Source: Aureobasidium sp. EXF-3400
Lineage: Eukaryota > Ascomycota > Dothideomycetes > Dothideales > Saccotheciaceae
DNA length: 24,037 nucleotides
NCBI GenBank assembly: GCA_024195585.1
Contig: SWBL01000531.1
Location: 1 to 24,037, forward strand
Direction of reading: 5' to 3'
The first letter of the stretch is position 1; each line of letters starts with the position of its first letter. Shown piece after piece: positions 1 through 10,092 of the stretch. The position numbers and the translations under genes were made by a program. Below the pieces are notes generated by a model, which saw only the letters and a program-made list of their open reading frames with translations, had not been told where the DNA came from and did not search any database.

Positions 1-890
1 ATTCGTTGACGACTACACTGCATGGGTAGTAAGCACCTCAGCAAACCGGAACATGAGAAGGATCCAACGGGATATTCTACCGAAACTAGAGAAGTGGGAA
101 AAAGAGAGCGGAGCTGTCTTTGAATCCTCGAAAACAGCCTTTATACATTTCACTAGGAACACCACTCTAAATCGGGACAGCGACATGCCACTTCAATTCA
201 AACAGGATGCCATCCAACCAGTACAATCCGTCAAGATACTCGGAGTCACTATGGACCAGGGACTGCGGTATAAGGAGCACCTTGCAAACAAGGCTGAGAA
301 GGCATACAAGGCAGCCCTAGCTCTTAAAAGACTTCAAGGACTGAGCCCTTCAAGCATGCGCCAGTTATTCTCAGCAACAGTAGCCCCAATCATGGACTAT
401 GGATCCCCTATCTGGTACCTTGTGGTCTCGGATAAAGTGCTGTCAATGCTCAACCGAGCCCAAAGAGTTGCAGCACAGGCGATAACAGGAGGATTCAGAA
501 CCATGGGCATAAATGTTACAGTCATTGAGGCAGGCATCTCATCGCTACAAAAATGACTACTCGAACAGTCTCTCCGCTTCTACATTGGCATTCACAAGCT
601 GGACAGCTCGCACATCCACGCAAAGCTAGCCAAATCGAAGCACAAAAGACGCTTTACATCCTCTTTGAGGAAAGCGGCCGTAAAGTTCAAGAAAATCAAA
701 GCGACTAGAGCAGAGAAGATCTCTGCAGTAGGGTGAAGGTCGTTGTGGATCGGCTTTGTCGTGTGCTGATCATATTCAGAGCTGTCGATATGTCCAAGGT
801 CAAGAACAGGGGTAGCTGCAGGAAGGAAAAGTGCAATGATGATATGCAGGCTCGGAGCGATCATGAAAGAGAGCACGTCGATCGCCACAA
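1..890 (+). mobile_element. LINE (Tad1/I-type) ORF2 fragment: end of RT, thumb and start of RNase H linker
   Basis: An open frame runs from base 2 to a TGA at 554-556 and continues in the same frame to a second TGA at 734-736. It opens with FVDDY at 2-16, the catalytic YxDD-type box of a non-LTR reverse transcriptase, so the window edge cuts the element inside the palm. The thumb follows, with YKEHLANKAEKAYKAAL near 269-319 and RAQRVAAQAITGGFRTMGIN near 457-516. The first stop replaces an Arg: the RIP-mutated relative at 5.5-9.9 kb has CGA at the same place, so this is CGA to TGA, a CpG deamination. Beyond 736 the similarity fades; the next 150 bases should be the RNase H linker, but I cannot follow it securely. 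The copy is dead, yet shows almost none of the TpA excess of the related copy. Its right border is uncertain. Confidence 0.85.
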
Positions 891-3058
891 TATCTAGGAC
901 TTAGATTCACAAACTCGACCTAATTGCGCACAAGAAAGTCTAGACGACCTCTTGCGATGGCACTATGGGAGTGATTTAAATGCTATAGCACAGGTTATGT
1001 AGTACGTACTCAATCTACCAACATAAGCACGGCCAAGTAATGGTTGATGCGGTGATGGAAGATGACAAATTTAGACCTGTGTCATCACAGCGATCGTTGA
1101 CTATAACGTCTACAGGACAAAGAACAATGGTATTGAAAACTCTCATCTGACGATCGGAAGCCGATCGGGCCCTCTGTTACACTGATAATTCACCCTGCAT
1201 CGTGTAAGAACTCTCACAGCTGCCCCCGATTGTCCCCAAGAGTGAGCGACCGTCGATAGTAAGCTTGAATCTTATGGATATTTGGGCCAAGCTTTTGGCC
1301 ATGAATTGTGCTGATAGAGGTATGTCACCAGTGGGCCCTTGCTTGCTGACAACAAACGGAGCAGGTGGTGCAAATGGTGGGTTGTCTGTCGTGGTGAGCA
1401 GATTAGAGACACGAAAGTCGTTTAGCATTACGAAAGGCTGTTGAGTAGGCTGTTATGGCTGAACATCTGCGTAACATGTTTAGCAAGTGCACGATGGCGT
1501 CGAGATTGGTATAAGGTTATCAAGAGCTAGCTAGGCAGTGGACTTGGTCGTTGGACCATCTTCATCCACTGTGGAAGGGAAGTCTTGAGGTGGCTTATAC
1601 TGCGAGGGCAGGACGACTTCGCTGGTAATATCTGGTAGAGTGTGGTCCTCGGCATTGTGTGGAGAATTGGCATCACTCGGATGCAAGCTGAAGGCAGATC
1701 TACCGAGTACAGGGACATCACCAACGCTGGACAAGACTACAGATACTCTCTTGTGTGCAGTATCTTCTCGACGACGTAGTGTCTCGATGACAGGCTCGGA
1801 CTGGTCAGGTAGCGAAGCAGCTAAGAGAGGCAAGAGATCCGCAGTAAGCAGTGACTTTCTTCATGACCACGTTGGCAAGGTGTCCGTCATGAGCCGTAGA
1901 GGGAGGGCCAGACATTGTTGTAAAGCAAAAATTGTCAATGGTGTGAACATTCTCGTCGCACGCCGATCTTGTCACCAGAGCTGAAGCTTGTGCGCAAAGC
2001 AGAGGAGGAGCCGGCAGTGAACAAGGCAAAGGGATGATGTAGATAGCAAAGGAAAACTGGAAATCACTGATGTCAGGAGAGGGTCTGATTGGCTACCGAG
2101 ACGGGAGGAATCGAGAATTGACAGTGTGCGGGCGGTCAGTAATTCGAATGAAGTGACGAACGTTAGAGTTGCTCAGAAAGCTCATTTTCTTCTCTTAGAC
2201 TTACTGTTCTCGAGGTCCAAGTGCTTGGTCTTCATCTGGGGGGCAAGATTTGTAACATGCGTTAGCAGCGTCCAAGGCCGAGATTGTCGGTGCCTAATTC
2301 ATGTTCACTGTGCCCGGCACCTGTGTCTGTGATCGGAAGACGTGGCAAATATGTAAGCTATGGCCGAAACCTACGGAATAGACCCGGGTCACCTTCCATT
2401 ATCAACAAAACTTTGCCGCCATTCTTCCGTGCTTTCCTATCAATTTTTCTTGAGGATGAAACGTTCGCAGGTCTGTCCCGTACAAAGGGATCGAGAGAGA
2501 AACCAGTGGAGTTTCTCGCTTAGTGATGAAGTTTATGTAGACAGCAATGGTTCTTCCCCCACCGTACACTGATACGATCGTTCGAGAGGTTTGACCAAGT
2601 GACTAGGGACGACAAAAGCATCCTGTCCATCGCTATAACAGCATCTGATTCCTGTCAGTTTGGTCTGTTGACCAGCACGATCTAAGGAGACACATGAATG
2701 AGTGGACCGCGACTGAGAATGCAGGTCCACGGTTGTAGTTGTGAGTATACAATGAACCGACACTCTATGGCTGAGAAAGTGTTGTGCCACGGGAACAAGC
2801 TGTCCATTGGACTGACACCGGCGGAGAAAATGAGATATGTGATGCGTAGGAAAAAAGATTGTGCAAGCGCCCAAATCATAGAAATTTTGAGTCGCGAGCA
2901 TGGATCAGTTGCTCTGGCCCCACAACTGCTGAACACAGTAATGATGACTGATAATGGTGCGCAAGATATGTTGGAAGTCCGGAATTGCGGTGAGACACGC
3001 ACACGAGTGAGACATTCGGCATGGATCTCCTCTATTGCAATGGTGGCTTAGCGAACGG
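891..3058. other. 2.2 kb without a recognisable gene
   Basis: Base composition is ordinary here, unlike the AT-rich block further right. Small overlapping ORFs occur on both strands, for example 1177-1428 (-, 83 aa), 2533-2901 (-, 122 aa) and 2698-3051 (+, 117 aa). None carries a domain, motif or repeat I know, and ORFs on opposite strands overlap, so most must be chance. No tRNA, rRNA or long repeat was seen. It may hold 3' flanks, regulatory DNA or degraded genes. Confidence 0.5.
1531..1915 (-). CDS. possible two-exon small gene, function unknown
   Basis: A speculative gene model. Exon 1 would start with ATG at 1915 (MSGPPSTAHDGHLANV...). A 56-nt intron beginning GTCACT and ending in CAG near 1802 would join it in frame to SEPVIETLRRREDTAHKRV... 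and run to a stop at 1531. The second exon has no ATG of its own in frame, which is why splicing was considered. The product would be about 120 aa, hydrophilic, rich in Ser, Pro and Asp, probably disordered, and without a recognised domain. The donor is not the usual GTAAGT or GTATGT, which weakens the model. It could equally be two chance ORFs. Confidence 0.2.
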
Positions 3059-4284
3059 TCAGTCATCAGCCCGCCGACGAGTTGATCGACGAGGAAGACT
3101 GGTATCAGATCTGCTCGGTGACCTGGCTGTAGACGTGTAGGATGTGTCGTCATCTGACCTTTGCTGTTCCACTGTCGCCTCCGAATTTCTGTATGTCGCT
3201 TCTCTTCCTTCACTCAGCTCTTCTTCGGGCGTGATGCGTCGCTTTCGCCAATTGCGACCCTGAGCCTGACGCTCCCGGAGAGCTCTTTCAGTTTGTTGAA
3301 GTGAGCTCTGATGGAAGAGCTCTGCATTCTCAAGGAGCGTGATCATCTCTCTGGAGGTAATGACGATCCCACATTCAGCGACGTCAGACGAAGCATCTTC
3401 CAGCATTTCATCGCCCAAGAGATCTCTCAAGGAGAGGACTGCTATTGTATGGTCTGGGTTGTCTTTTCCAAGGCACTGGGCTGTGACGTCTTGCTTGACA
3501 TCCATATTCTCGATGTTTCCTTCGATTTCGACAAGGGGGCGCCATACGCTGACATTTGCATTATGAGCAGGAGAAGGAGAAGACGACGCGCGATTCCGTG
3601 GATAATCCAGATCTAAGCCCAAGACACAACGGATAGAGTGGGACGAGTCCATGATGTAGGACCACGCCAGCCGCTTTAGCGCTCTGCGATCCTGGCTGTA
3701 GGAGACCTCGAAGACGGCCTGGGGATACTCCCGGTCTGAATAGCCAAAGGAGGCATCGGGTGACTTGACAATGATTTTGTTGTCGACGAGCAGATTTATG
3801 TTGGTCGTTGACAGAGACTGGAGCTGAAGCAGGCGCTGAGAGATGGCTGGGTAGTCTTGCTCGAAGTTGCGGGCCTGGGCAACGATCTTGGTTAAGATCA
3901 GATCGACATATCCCTGTACGAGAACATCGTGTCGGGGTGTGGGCATGCGGAAAGTCAACTGTCCCAGCGACGGATCGTACTCGTGCCTGAAAGCTCATTA
4001 ACTCGACGTCCACCAACGACTGCGTGCCTTCACTATGTAGCTTACCGAACTTTGTTGTGGTAGTAGTCGTAGAGATCAACTTGTTCGAGATACTGATCCA
4101 GCTGCGCGTACTCAGGCTCGAGTATCGGAAAGGTCTGCGTTGGCTCAGTCCGAGCAATGGGATCACTGCGATGCAGAGCGGCGACGTGCGACACAATGCG
4201 TGAAAGCGACGATCCTGGCGACTTAGGGGGCAATGGCGGGAGTCGATCCTGATGCGCTTTGCACGGCGATATGGGCGGTGACAT
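3059..4284 (-). CDS. PD-(D/E)XK nuclease-like fungal protein, two exons, 388 aa
   Basis: Exons are 4284-4046 and 3986-3059; the joined frame is 389 codons including TGA. ATG at 4284 is the first ATG after an in-frame TGA; base -3 is C, so the start context is weak. The N-terminus is Pro-rich (PPLPPKSPGS, residues ~17-26). The core has the restriction-endonuclease-fold pattern: SPDAS with Asp157, then a strand with FEVSYSQ (Glu173) followed by a helix (RRALKRLAWSYI), and a later strand ending VSVWRPL. Such proteins are numerous and uncharacterised in Dothideomycetes. The usual E-x-K lysine is not present (E-V-S), so nuclease activity is unproven. The tail is hydrophilic, with basic clusters WRKRR (326-330) and RRSTRRR (379-385) that could act as nuclear signals. 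No stop or frameshift breaks it, making it the best candidate here for an expressed gene. The fold call is by motif, not by alignment. Confidence 0.82.
3987..4045 (-). other. 59-nt spliceosomal intron
   Basis: On the minus strand the intron begins GTAAGC (from 4045) and ends TTTCAG (at 3987). It splits an Arg codon (CG|G). Joining it restores one frame through ...YHNKV-R-HEYDPSLGQLTF..., while reading through gives an immediate TAA at 4042-4044. The length and borders are typical of filamentous ascomycetes. A TTAAT close to the acceptor may be the branch site. Confidence 0.9.
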
Positions 4285-5502
4285 GGGAAGTGATTGATGT
4301 TTGCGACGATGAGCGGCAGAAACACGTTTGGAGTGGTATGGAGTGTTGAGTCTTGCGACAAGCAGCGAAGGACGCCGAGATGCAGCAGATGAGATCCGTG
4401 CGTCGAGTGTCCGTCAATCGCGAGTCGCGAGTCGCACGCCCTCACGCGCTTCGAGTCATTGTGCAGCTTCGTCTGTGCGTTTATTCGATCGTTGCGCACC
4501 AAATCCGGCACGCCCGGGTTCCCTTTTGCATCTTTTGACAAGCAGCGCTCTCCTGGCTGAACACACTGGCCGCGCCCGACAACACCCGAGTCTTATAGGA
4601 AAGCTCCTCAAGTCGAAGACCACCAGATGTAACCAGAGGTATCAAGCTCAATTGACACTGTCTCGCCTGCAGCAGCTCAACGCCCAAGTCCAACTCGAAA
4701 TCGCTCAATTGAGGATCGTGTAGCTATAAGCTTCTCCAGCGACAGTCATACTATATAGAGGGTTCCGACCTTCCAAAGCAGAAAGGGTGGGTAGTGAAAT
4801 TGCCGTTTGCGTTAAGACACTCAAGGACAGACACACCCATTCATGCGGTTCTGGTAGGCTAACGGACTTACACTTCTTGTTTGGTATTCAAGGTATTAGG
4901 AAATTGTCAGATCTCTCTACAGTAATGTCATGTTCAGTTGTGTTGCAACAGAGTTGGCCTAGGTGGCCTGGTACGCCACCTTTGTGCGACGGACGAGGTT
5001 ACAAAGAGCCTGTAGAACTTTAGCCCGTGTTCCATCGTTTTGCGCGTCCTTAATGACCCTACCGAAAACACTACGGACTAAAGGATGGCGCCGCATGAAT
5101 AAGTCAAGCTATTTGAGCTTTAGAGACCTCGTGTCGCCATTCGCGATACAGACTCGAGTCGCCATCTCTCACGCGCGCGCGCGTGTGTGCGAGGGGGGGT
5201 TTATACACGTTCGTCTATCCTTCTTATCCACTATGCAAGCCGGTGCTCCTGTGTATCGCTTAGCCACTGCTGGTGTTCGTACGGATTAGCCTATTCATGG
5301 CCTCCGGTCGGGCGACGCGCGAATGTGGTTCGATCGACGAGATAATCCTTCGCCTATTGTCGTGTCGAAGGGCCTGTTTTCGGGGCCTAGGATGGCGGAC
5401 CGCACATCTATGGCTTGATTCCTTCGGTATTCGTGAGTTGGCATCGTTGTGGTTAAATTGGTTGTGTTATGCTGGTTGAGATGAGAAATCGACGCGCGAG
5501 GC
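4285..5502. other. non-coding stretch upstream of the PD-(D/E)XK gene
   Basis: It contains the 5' flank of the minus-strand gene and then DNA without a convincing gene. ORFs such as 4328-4723 (+) end in a short stretch with a coiled-coil look (LTLSRLQQLNAQ), but nothing supports expression. No tRNA or transposon end was recognised until the LINE tail at 5506. Base composition is ordinary, so the RIP block starts sharply at its right border. Confidence 0.5.
5171..5199. repeat. CG/TG microsatellite and G7 run
   Basis: An alternating purine-pyrimidine tract, (CG)n passing into (TG)n, fills 5172-5189, and seven G follow at 5193-5199. It is a simple repeat; alternating CG/TG tracts can adopt Z-DNA. 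No gene overlaps it convincingly. Confidence 0.8.
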
Positions 5503-5505
5503 GGC

Positions 5506-5525
5506 TTGATTTGATTTGATTTGAT
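5506..5525 (-). repeat. LINE 3' tail, four pentamers (ATCAA on minus strand)
   Basis: On the plus strand TTGAT is repeated four times exactly. It forms the end of the minus-strand LINE, just past its 3' UTR. Short tandem repeats instead of poly(A) at the 3' end are common in Tad- and I-type LINEs. To its left the DNA is ordinary and GC-richer, so this marks the insertion edge and the edge of the RIP block. Confidence 0.85.
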
Positions 5526-6387
5526 TTTCTTAAGCTATTTACCCCGCTAGAGGTATGAGCTTTCGCTAACTAATCCACTCTCTAGCCAATCGCATTCGTC
5601 AAATTTAGTAAAAAGGAGGGCAATGGTTTCTTAACTAAGATAGTCGCCAAACGTCTGTTGTCTAAAGTGCTCTTATAAATGAATGAGTTGCATAAGTCCT
5701 TCCCTTGGTTTTAGAGTAGTGTTAGCCTCCTCTATAAGGGCAATTTCCTATATCGTGTCCTTTTTTATTAGCGGAACACTGCTTAGAGGCAGTTTCTAAG
5801 GGTAGGCGTTATGTTATAGTTAGGGATGTCGAGGACTTTCTGTCCGTCATATCCTTATTTCTACTCCTACATTTACAGTCTACCTATTGCTCTTACGAAC
5901 CCGATAGTAGCTTTTACTGCGTTCTAATCTAGTTACTATTTGTCCTTTTCTCTATTAACCTTCTTACCGTTTTCTTTATATACCGAGTATCCTCCTAGGG
6001 CATAGGAGAGGTCCTAGTATTTGCTACTATAGGCAGCCTTCATTTCTCGCCTTTATTCTATCTATCTTAGACAGTAAAAGAGAAAGTATAGAACTATCTC
6101 TACCACTCTACATTCGCGTTTATTAGTTTCTATTACTTTAATCTTATATAGGTAGGTGTTTAGTCGCGATATGTTCGTTTATAGCTAGACGAGAATAGAG
6201 GCCGCTGTCTTATTAAGTGCATTATACATCTTCTTTATATGCTTTCCTAGTAGTGCTTTATTACTCTTCTAGAAGTATTCCCTAGTCTTTACGCCGTAGA
6301 ACACTTCGTTCTTAGGCTTATAGTCCATTAATTTTACTTTAGCGTATATAATAGATATCGGTACTATAAGCGCTAGTGCAGGTAGGG

Positions 6388-6772
6388 GTTTTATGTCTCT
6401 AGTTGCTTCTTATGCTAGTTTATCTGCCCTTTTATTCCCTCTAATCCCTTTGTACCTAGGTATCTAGTATAGGGAGAAGGCTACTTTACTAATTCTCTAC
6501 CTAATCTTTAGCACTAGATTTAGGCTATCGTTAATCCTAGGGTTTAGGATGCTTCTTAAGGCTCCCTAGTTATCTAAGAATATCCTAATCTATATAGTCC
6601 TATTAGTCTTATATAATATGTTTCTAATCGCCGTCTATATAGCCTTAAGCTTAGTGTAGTAGATATTAGTGTCTTCTACTCTACTAGTTGTCTTTAACGC
6701 TTCCTATACGGCTGTCTAGATCTTAATTCTAGCCCGTCCGTTCCTTACTAATTTGTTAGTATAGAAGTCGAC
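6388..6772 (-). pseudogene. RNase H domain of the RIP-mutated LINE
   Basis: The minus-strand reading gives VDFYTNKLVRNGRARIKI (first Asp box; the Asp in Y-T-D reads Asn), then EDTNIYYTKLKAIQTAI (Glu box reading Lys), RIFLDNQGALRSI (second Asp kept) and a region corresponding to W-I-P-G-H-x-G-I-x-G-N that reads QIPRYKGIRGN, followed by RADKLAQEATRD. In active LINEs the domain degrades the RNA of the RNA-DNA hybrid during reverse transcription. The first two catalytic acids are lost by G-to-A changes (GAC to AAC, GAG to AAG). The order RT thumb then RNase H is as expected for the I/Tad group. Confidence 0.85.
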
Positions 6773-7611
6773 AGTCTCTAGTTTCGTTGCTATTACTAGC
6801 TTAGCTTATTTCTAGTCTAGTATATAAACATAGGCCTTTAGACCCTATAGTTTGCATCCTACTATAGGTATCTTCTCTACTCTCCCTACTTCGATTTCCT
6901 TAAACATCGCTACTACTTTCTATAGCGGTTATATAAATCGTTTAGTATACTTAGTCTTAGCTAGTCTAGAGTATAGGTATAAGCTATTAAGTTTATAGGT
7001 ACTAATATAGAAGCGAGGGGTCTATTTAAGTAGTCGTTATTAGAGTAATAGGATGCCTACCTTAATAACTATTACGTTTATGCCTATAGTTCGGAATCCC
7101 CCTACTATTGCCTACGCTATAACTCTTTAAGCTCTCTTAAACATCGATAGTACTTTATTCGAAGCTATAAAGTACTAAATAGGTAACCCGTAGTCTATAA
7201 CTAGGGCTACTATTATAGAGAATAGTTAGCGTATGCTTAACGATCTTAGGGCTTATAGTCTTTTTAGGGTAAGTGCTGCCTTATATGCTTTCTTAGCTTT
7301 ATTTGCAAAGTGCTCCTTAACCTTACTTAGTTCTAAGTAATTATATACCCTTATTATAGCGCTCTTAGATTTTCTAACTACTATCGTTTCGCGTACTTAA
7401 ATAGTTTTTGTTTTAGACAGTGCTATTTAATGGCACCCTAAGTTACTTCCTAGATATACTCTTATATCGCTTTAATATCCGTTATAGGGAATGGCAAGCA
7501 TTATAGTGTTTAGCTAATGGTTTTTATTACAGCGTTCTAGTCTGCTTTTAGTAGGATATATCTCTAAAGTTATAGCTCTTCCTATTCTTCCTCTATACTT
7601 ATAGTGGATAG

Positions 7612-8340
7612 TATTGCTCGGTAGTCTAACTAGTACTTATTATTAAGTGTCTAGTATATAATCTTATCGTTAAAGATCCTTTTACTTGCTATCGCTAGGT
7701 CGATTATAGATCTTAATCCTCTCTGTTTCTAAGTAGTTATACCTCTTAGCGTAAGAAGTTATATGTCGTTATCTTCGATAAAGTCTAATATCTTACTACT
7801 AACGCCTTATCTTACTTTAAGCGCAACCCTATCTTCCCCCTATAGGCTGTTATGTCTTTTAAAGTCCCCTACTATAAACAATTCCGTTTCTAGGACCTTT
7901 TCTCTTTCCCTTCTAGTAGCTTCTTAGATCTCTTATAGTCTATCTAGCAGTTCTTATTCGTTAGACTGCTCTCTCTACCTATAGTATAGAACGTATACCG
8001 ATGCTACTAGGATGCTACGTTTTCCTTTTCTTAGCATTACTATTATTATTTCGTTACTATTTATTAGTATTTATATATAGTCGTTACTCCGGTTTGCCTA
8101 TATATATAACCGAATTCTCCGTTCTTAATTTTCTTTCTATATTAGTTTTAGTATAATTGCTTTAAAGATTAGTCCTATTCCTATTATATATATATTTCTT
8201 CTATTTATGCTATAGTGTAGCTCTTAGATAAGTATAAGATCGCACTCCTAGATTTCTAGATCGTTATACATTACGTCCTAGACTATAGTACTTTTCTAGA
8301 CGTTCGCTTATATAATCTTAAGTGTACTAATTATAATGGT
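7612..8340 (-). pseudogene. apurinic-type endonuclease (EEP) domain of the RIP-mutated LINE
   Basis: About 243 codons, the normal size for this domain, which nicks target DNA to prime reverse transcription. Visible boxes are the N-terminal strand LKIIQANVQKS (8322-8290), the DLILIQE box with the metal-binding Glu (8241-8221), and the C-terminal box at 7632-7612 that in live elements reads S-D-H-x-x-I but here reads L-D-Y-R-A-I. The loss of the catalytic His (CAC to TAC) and Ser (TCA to TTA) are both CpA to TpA changes, as RIP would make. Many TAG and TAA stops interrupt it. Confidence 0.75.
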
Positions 8341-9959
8341 CTAAGGTTAATTATCCGTTCTTATCTTTTAGTATACTTAGGGCATATCTTACTACCTAAT
8401 AGATAACTTCCTTTATAATTTACGTACTTTGCTAGTCCTATCTTACACTTCTTATAGCCTTCTTAAGCGCACTATAAACACCTAGATATAGTAGTATAGT
8501 CTTTTTGGATATATCTAAATCTCTAGCATTAATAGTATATATCTTAGTCCTATATCTTCTTAAAAGACTATACATTTAAATATAGTAACCTCTTTTCCTT
8601 AATCTTACTCCTATAGTAGCTTATTTACCTATTCCTTTATAGCTAGCTTTACTACTATTAAAGTATAGGATGCGTATTCCTTTAGCTTTCTAAGCTATCT
8701 TATCTATCTAGCTTTAACTCCGTTTTCGTTTAAGAACGCTTATATTGCGTAGTTAGTAAGCCCTCTAGTTTCCTTATTAGTAGCCTTAGCCCTAAGGACG
8801 AAGTCGACCTTAATTAGGTACTAGGTTAGCTCTAGGAGTCTTACCCTCTTAAGGAATATATCGATCCATTTACTTACGTATAGTCTTACCGTTTTTTCTA
8901 CTTCTCTATCTAGTTTAAAGAAGGCTAGGTAAACGTCCTTATTTATGTATCTTATTATAAAATGTCGTATTTCTACTATGTCGAGTCCTTTATTAGATCT
9001 AATTCTAGCTATAATGCGGTTTCTAGTTCTACTTAGGGCTTTAGGTCCTATATATCCTTCTATATCTAGGTTTTTAAGATTAATAACTATGTTTGCTTCT
9101 TTTATATATATTGTCTTCTTTATTACGCTTTAAATCGATTGCCCTACTAACGTTACTAAAAACCCGGTTAGTAATTAGCTATCTCTCTCCTATAGGTTAA
9201 ATAAGACATAAGATCCTAATAATCTACGTAGTGTCTATACGATCTCCGATATCTACGTAAGGCCTATACTAAGGCTTATACCTTAAGCTACTACGCTTAC
9301 GTATAAGTCTCTAGTTCCTATCTGCTAAGAGGACGATATAAGCGATCCCTAATTTAGGACTAACTCTTAAAGACTCTTAAGGTCTAAGACTAGTACTATA
9401 ATCGTACTCTATAACTACTTAATCTCTTCTTTATATTCGTTTTCTTTTGCTATAGCTCTTATTCTCTCTTCTTAGGCTCTTGCTTTTTCTTCTTCTTCTT
9501 CTTATTCCTTCTTCTTACTTACTCTCTATATGCGTAGTAAGTGTACTATAATGTCATTAATCGTTAAATTTTAAGGTACGTCTCTCCTATCTACGTTAGT
9601 ATGCTATAGCGTAAGGCCTTTATATAACGTAGGTTTTTCGTCTTTATCTGCTTCTATAGCTATAGCTTTCTTAGATTAGAGAGCGTCTAGTAATCCTTCT
9701 TAAAGTAACTATATATACACCTATTATAACGAGAAGAAGAAGATCGTAGGTTTAAGTCCTATACCCTAACCTTATACGCTTACGTTAATAAACCTTATAA
9801 TATGCTTAGGCAATGCCCTCTTTAAGGTAGTAGCAGTAGGATCCCTACGCTATAATTAGTTTTCCCTAGTTTAGGTTTTTACCGGGGTTTCTATTAATTA
9901 TAGGTGCCTACTTAATTAGTCCGATAGAGGCATACTACGTAAAAGACTAGCTAGGTAAG

Positions 9960-10092
9960 GTAATAAGGTCGTTATATACTAAACTTAGCGATATAAAGAA
10001 ATAAGACAAAAAGAAAAGGGACTAGTAAGGGATAGCTTATACCTCTACTAGGGCGAATAGCTTAAGAATATTAAATCAAATTAAATTAAATC
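9960..10092 (+). mobile_element. 3' end of a second LINE copy, opposite orientation
   Basis: The last ~60 bases match the reverse complement of 5506-5565: both contain AGCT(C/T)ATACCTCTA, then a GGG motif, AATAGCTTAAG, and four pentamers. Here the pentamers at 10073-10092 are AAATC, AAATT, AAATT, AAATC, that is, the unmutated tail with CpA changed to TpA at two of the three junctions. Similarity upstream is weaker but seems to go back to ~9960 (TACTAAA...TTAGCGA). The copy points to the right and so sits head-to-head with the minus-strand LINE. Probably a strongly 5'-truncated insertion; its coding part was not recognised. Confidence 0.75.

Larger units (their letters stand above)
5503..9900 (-). 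mobile_element. RIP-mutated LINE (Tad1/I-type) with internal RT deletion
   Basis: Read on the minus strand from ~9900 to 5503. ORF1 region: a charged Glu/Lys-rich coiled-coil stretch at ~9530-9425. ORF2: the endonuclease starts near 8340 (LKIIQANVQKS), has DLILIQELHYS at 8241-8209 with the catalytic Glu, and ends with a degenerate S-D-H box reading L-D-Y near 7627-7612. The RT thumb follows at 7319-6858, collinear with bases 272-736, and then RNase H at 6772-6388, with Asp and Glu boxes degraded, F-L-D-N-Q kept, and a degraded W-I-P-G-H. The 3' UTR ends in a pentamer tail at 5525-5506. In-frame stops are nearly all TAG or TAA where Gln or Trp is expected. Only ~97 codons lie between the endonuclease end and the thumb, so the RT palm with its FVDD box is missing. 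The 5' border is approximate. Confidence 0.85.

Noticed and set aside
592..888. 98-codon minus-strand ORF
   Set aside because: It lies antisense to the LINE ORF2 continuation at 557-736, which aligns to the second LINE copy, so the plus strand is the coding one.
3561..4541. 326-codon minus-strand ORF, the longest in the window
   Set aside because: It overlaps the spliced PD-(D/E)XK gene in another frame, reads straight through its intron, and is rich in Arg/His/Ser/Cys without a domain. It is a shadow.
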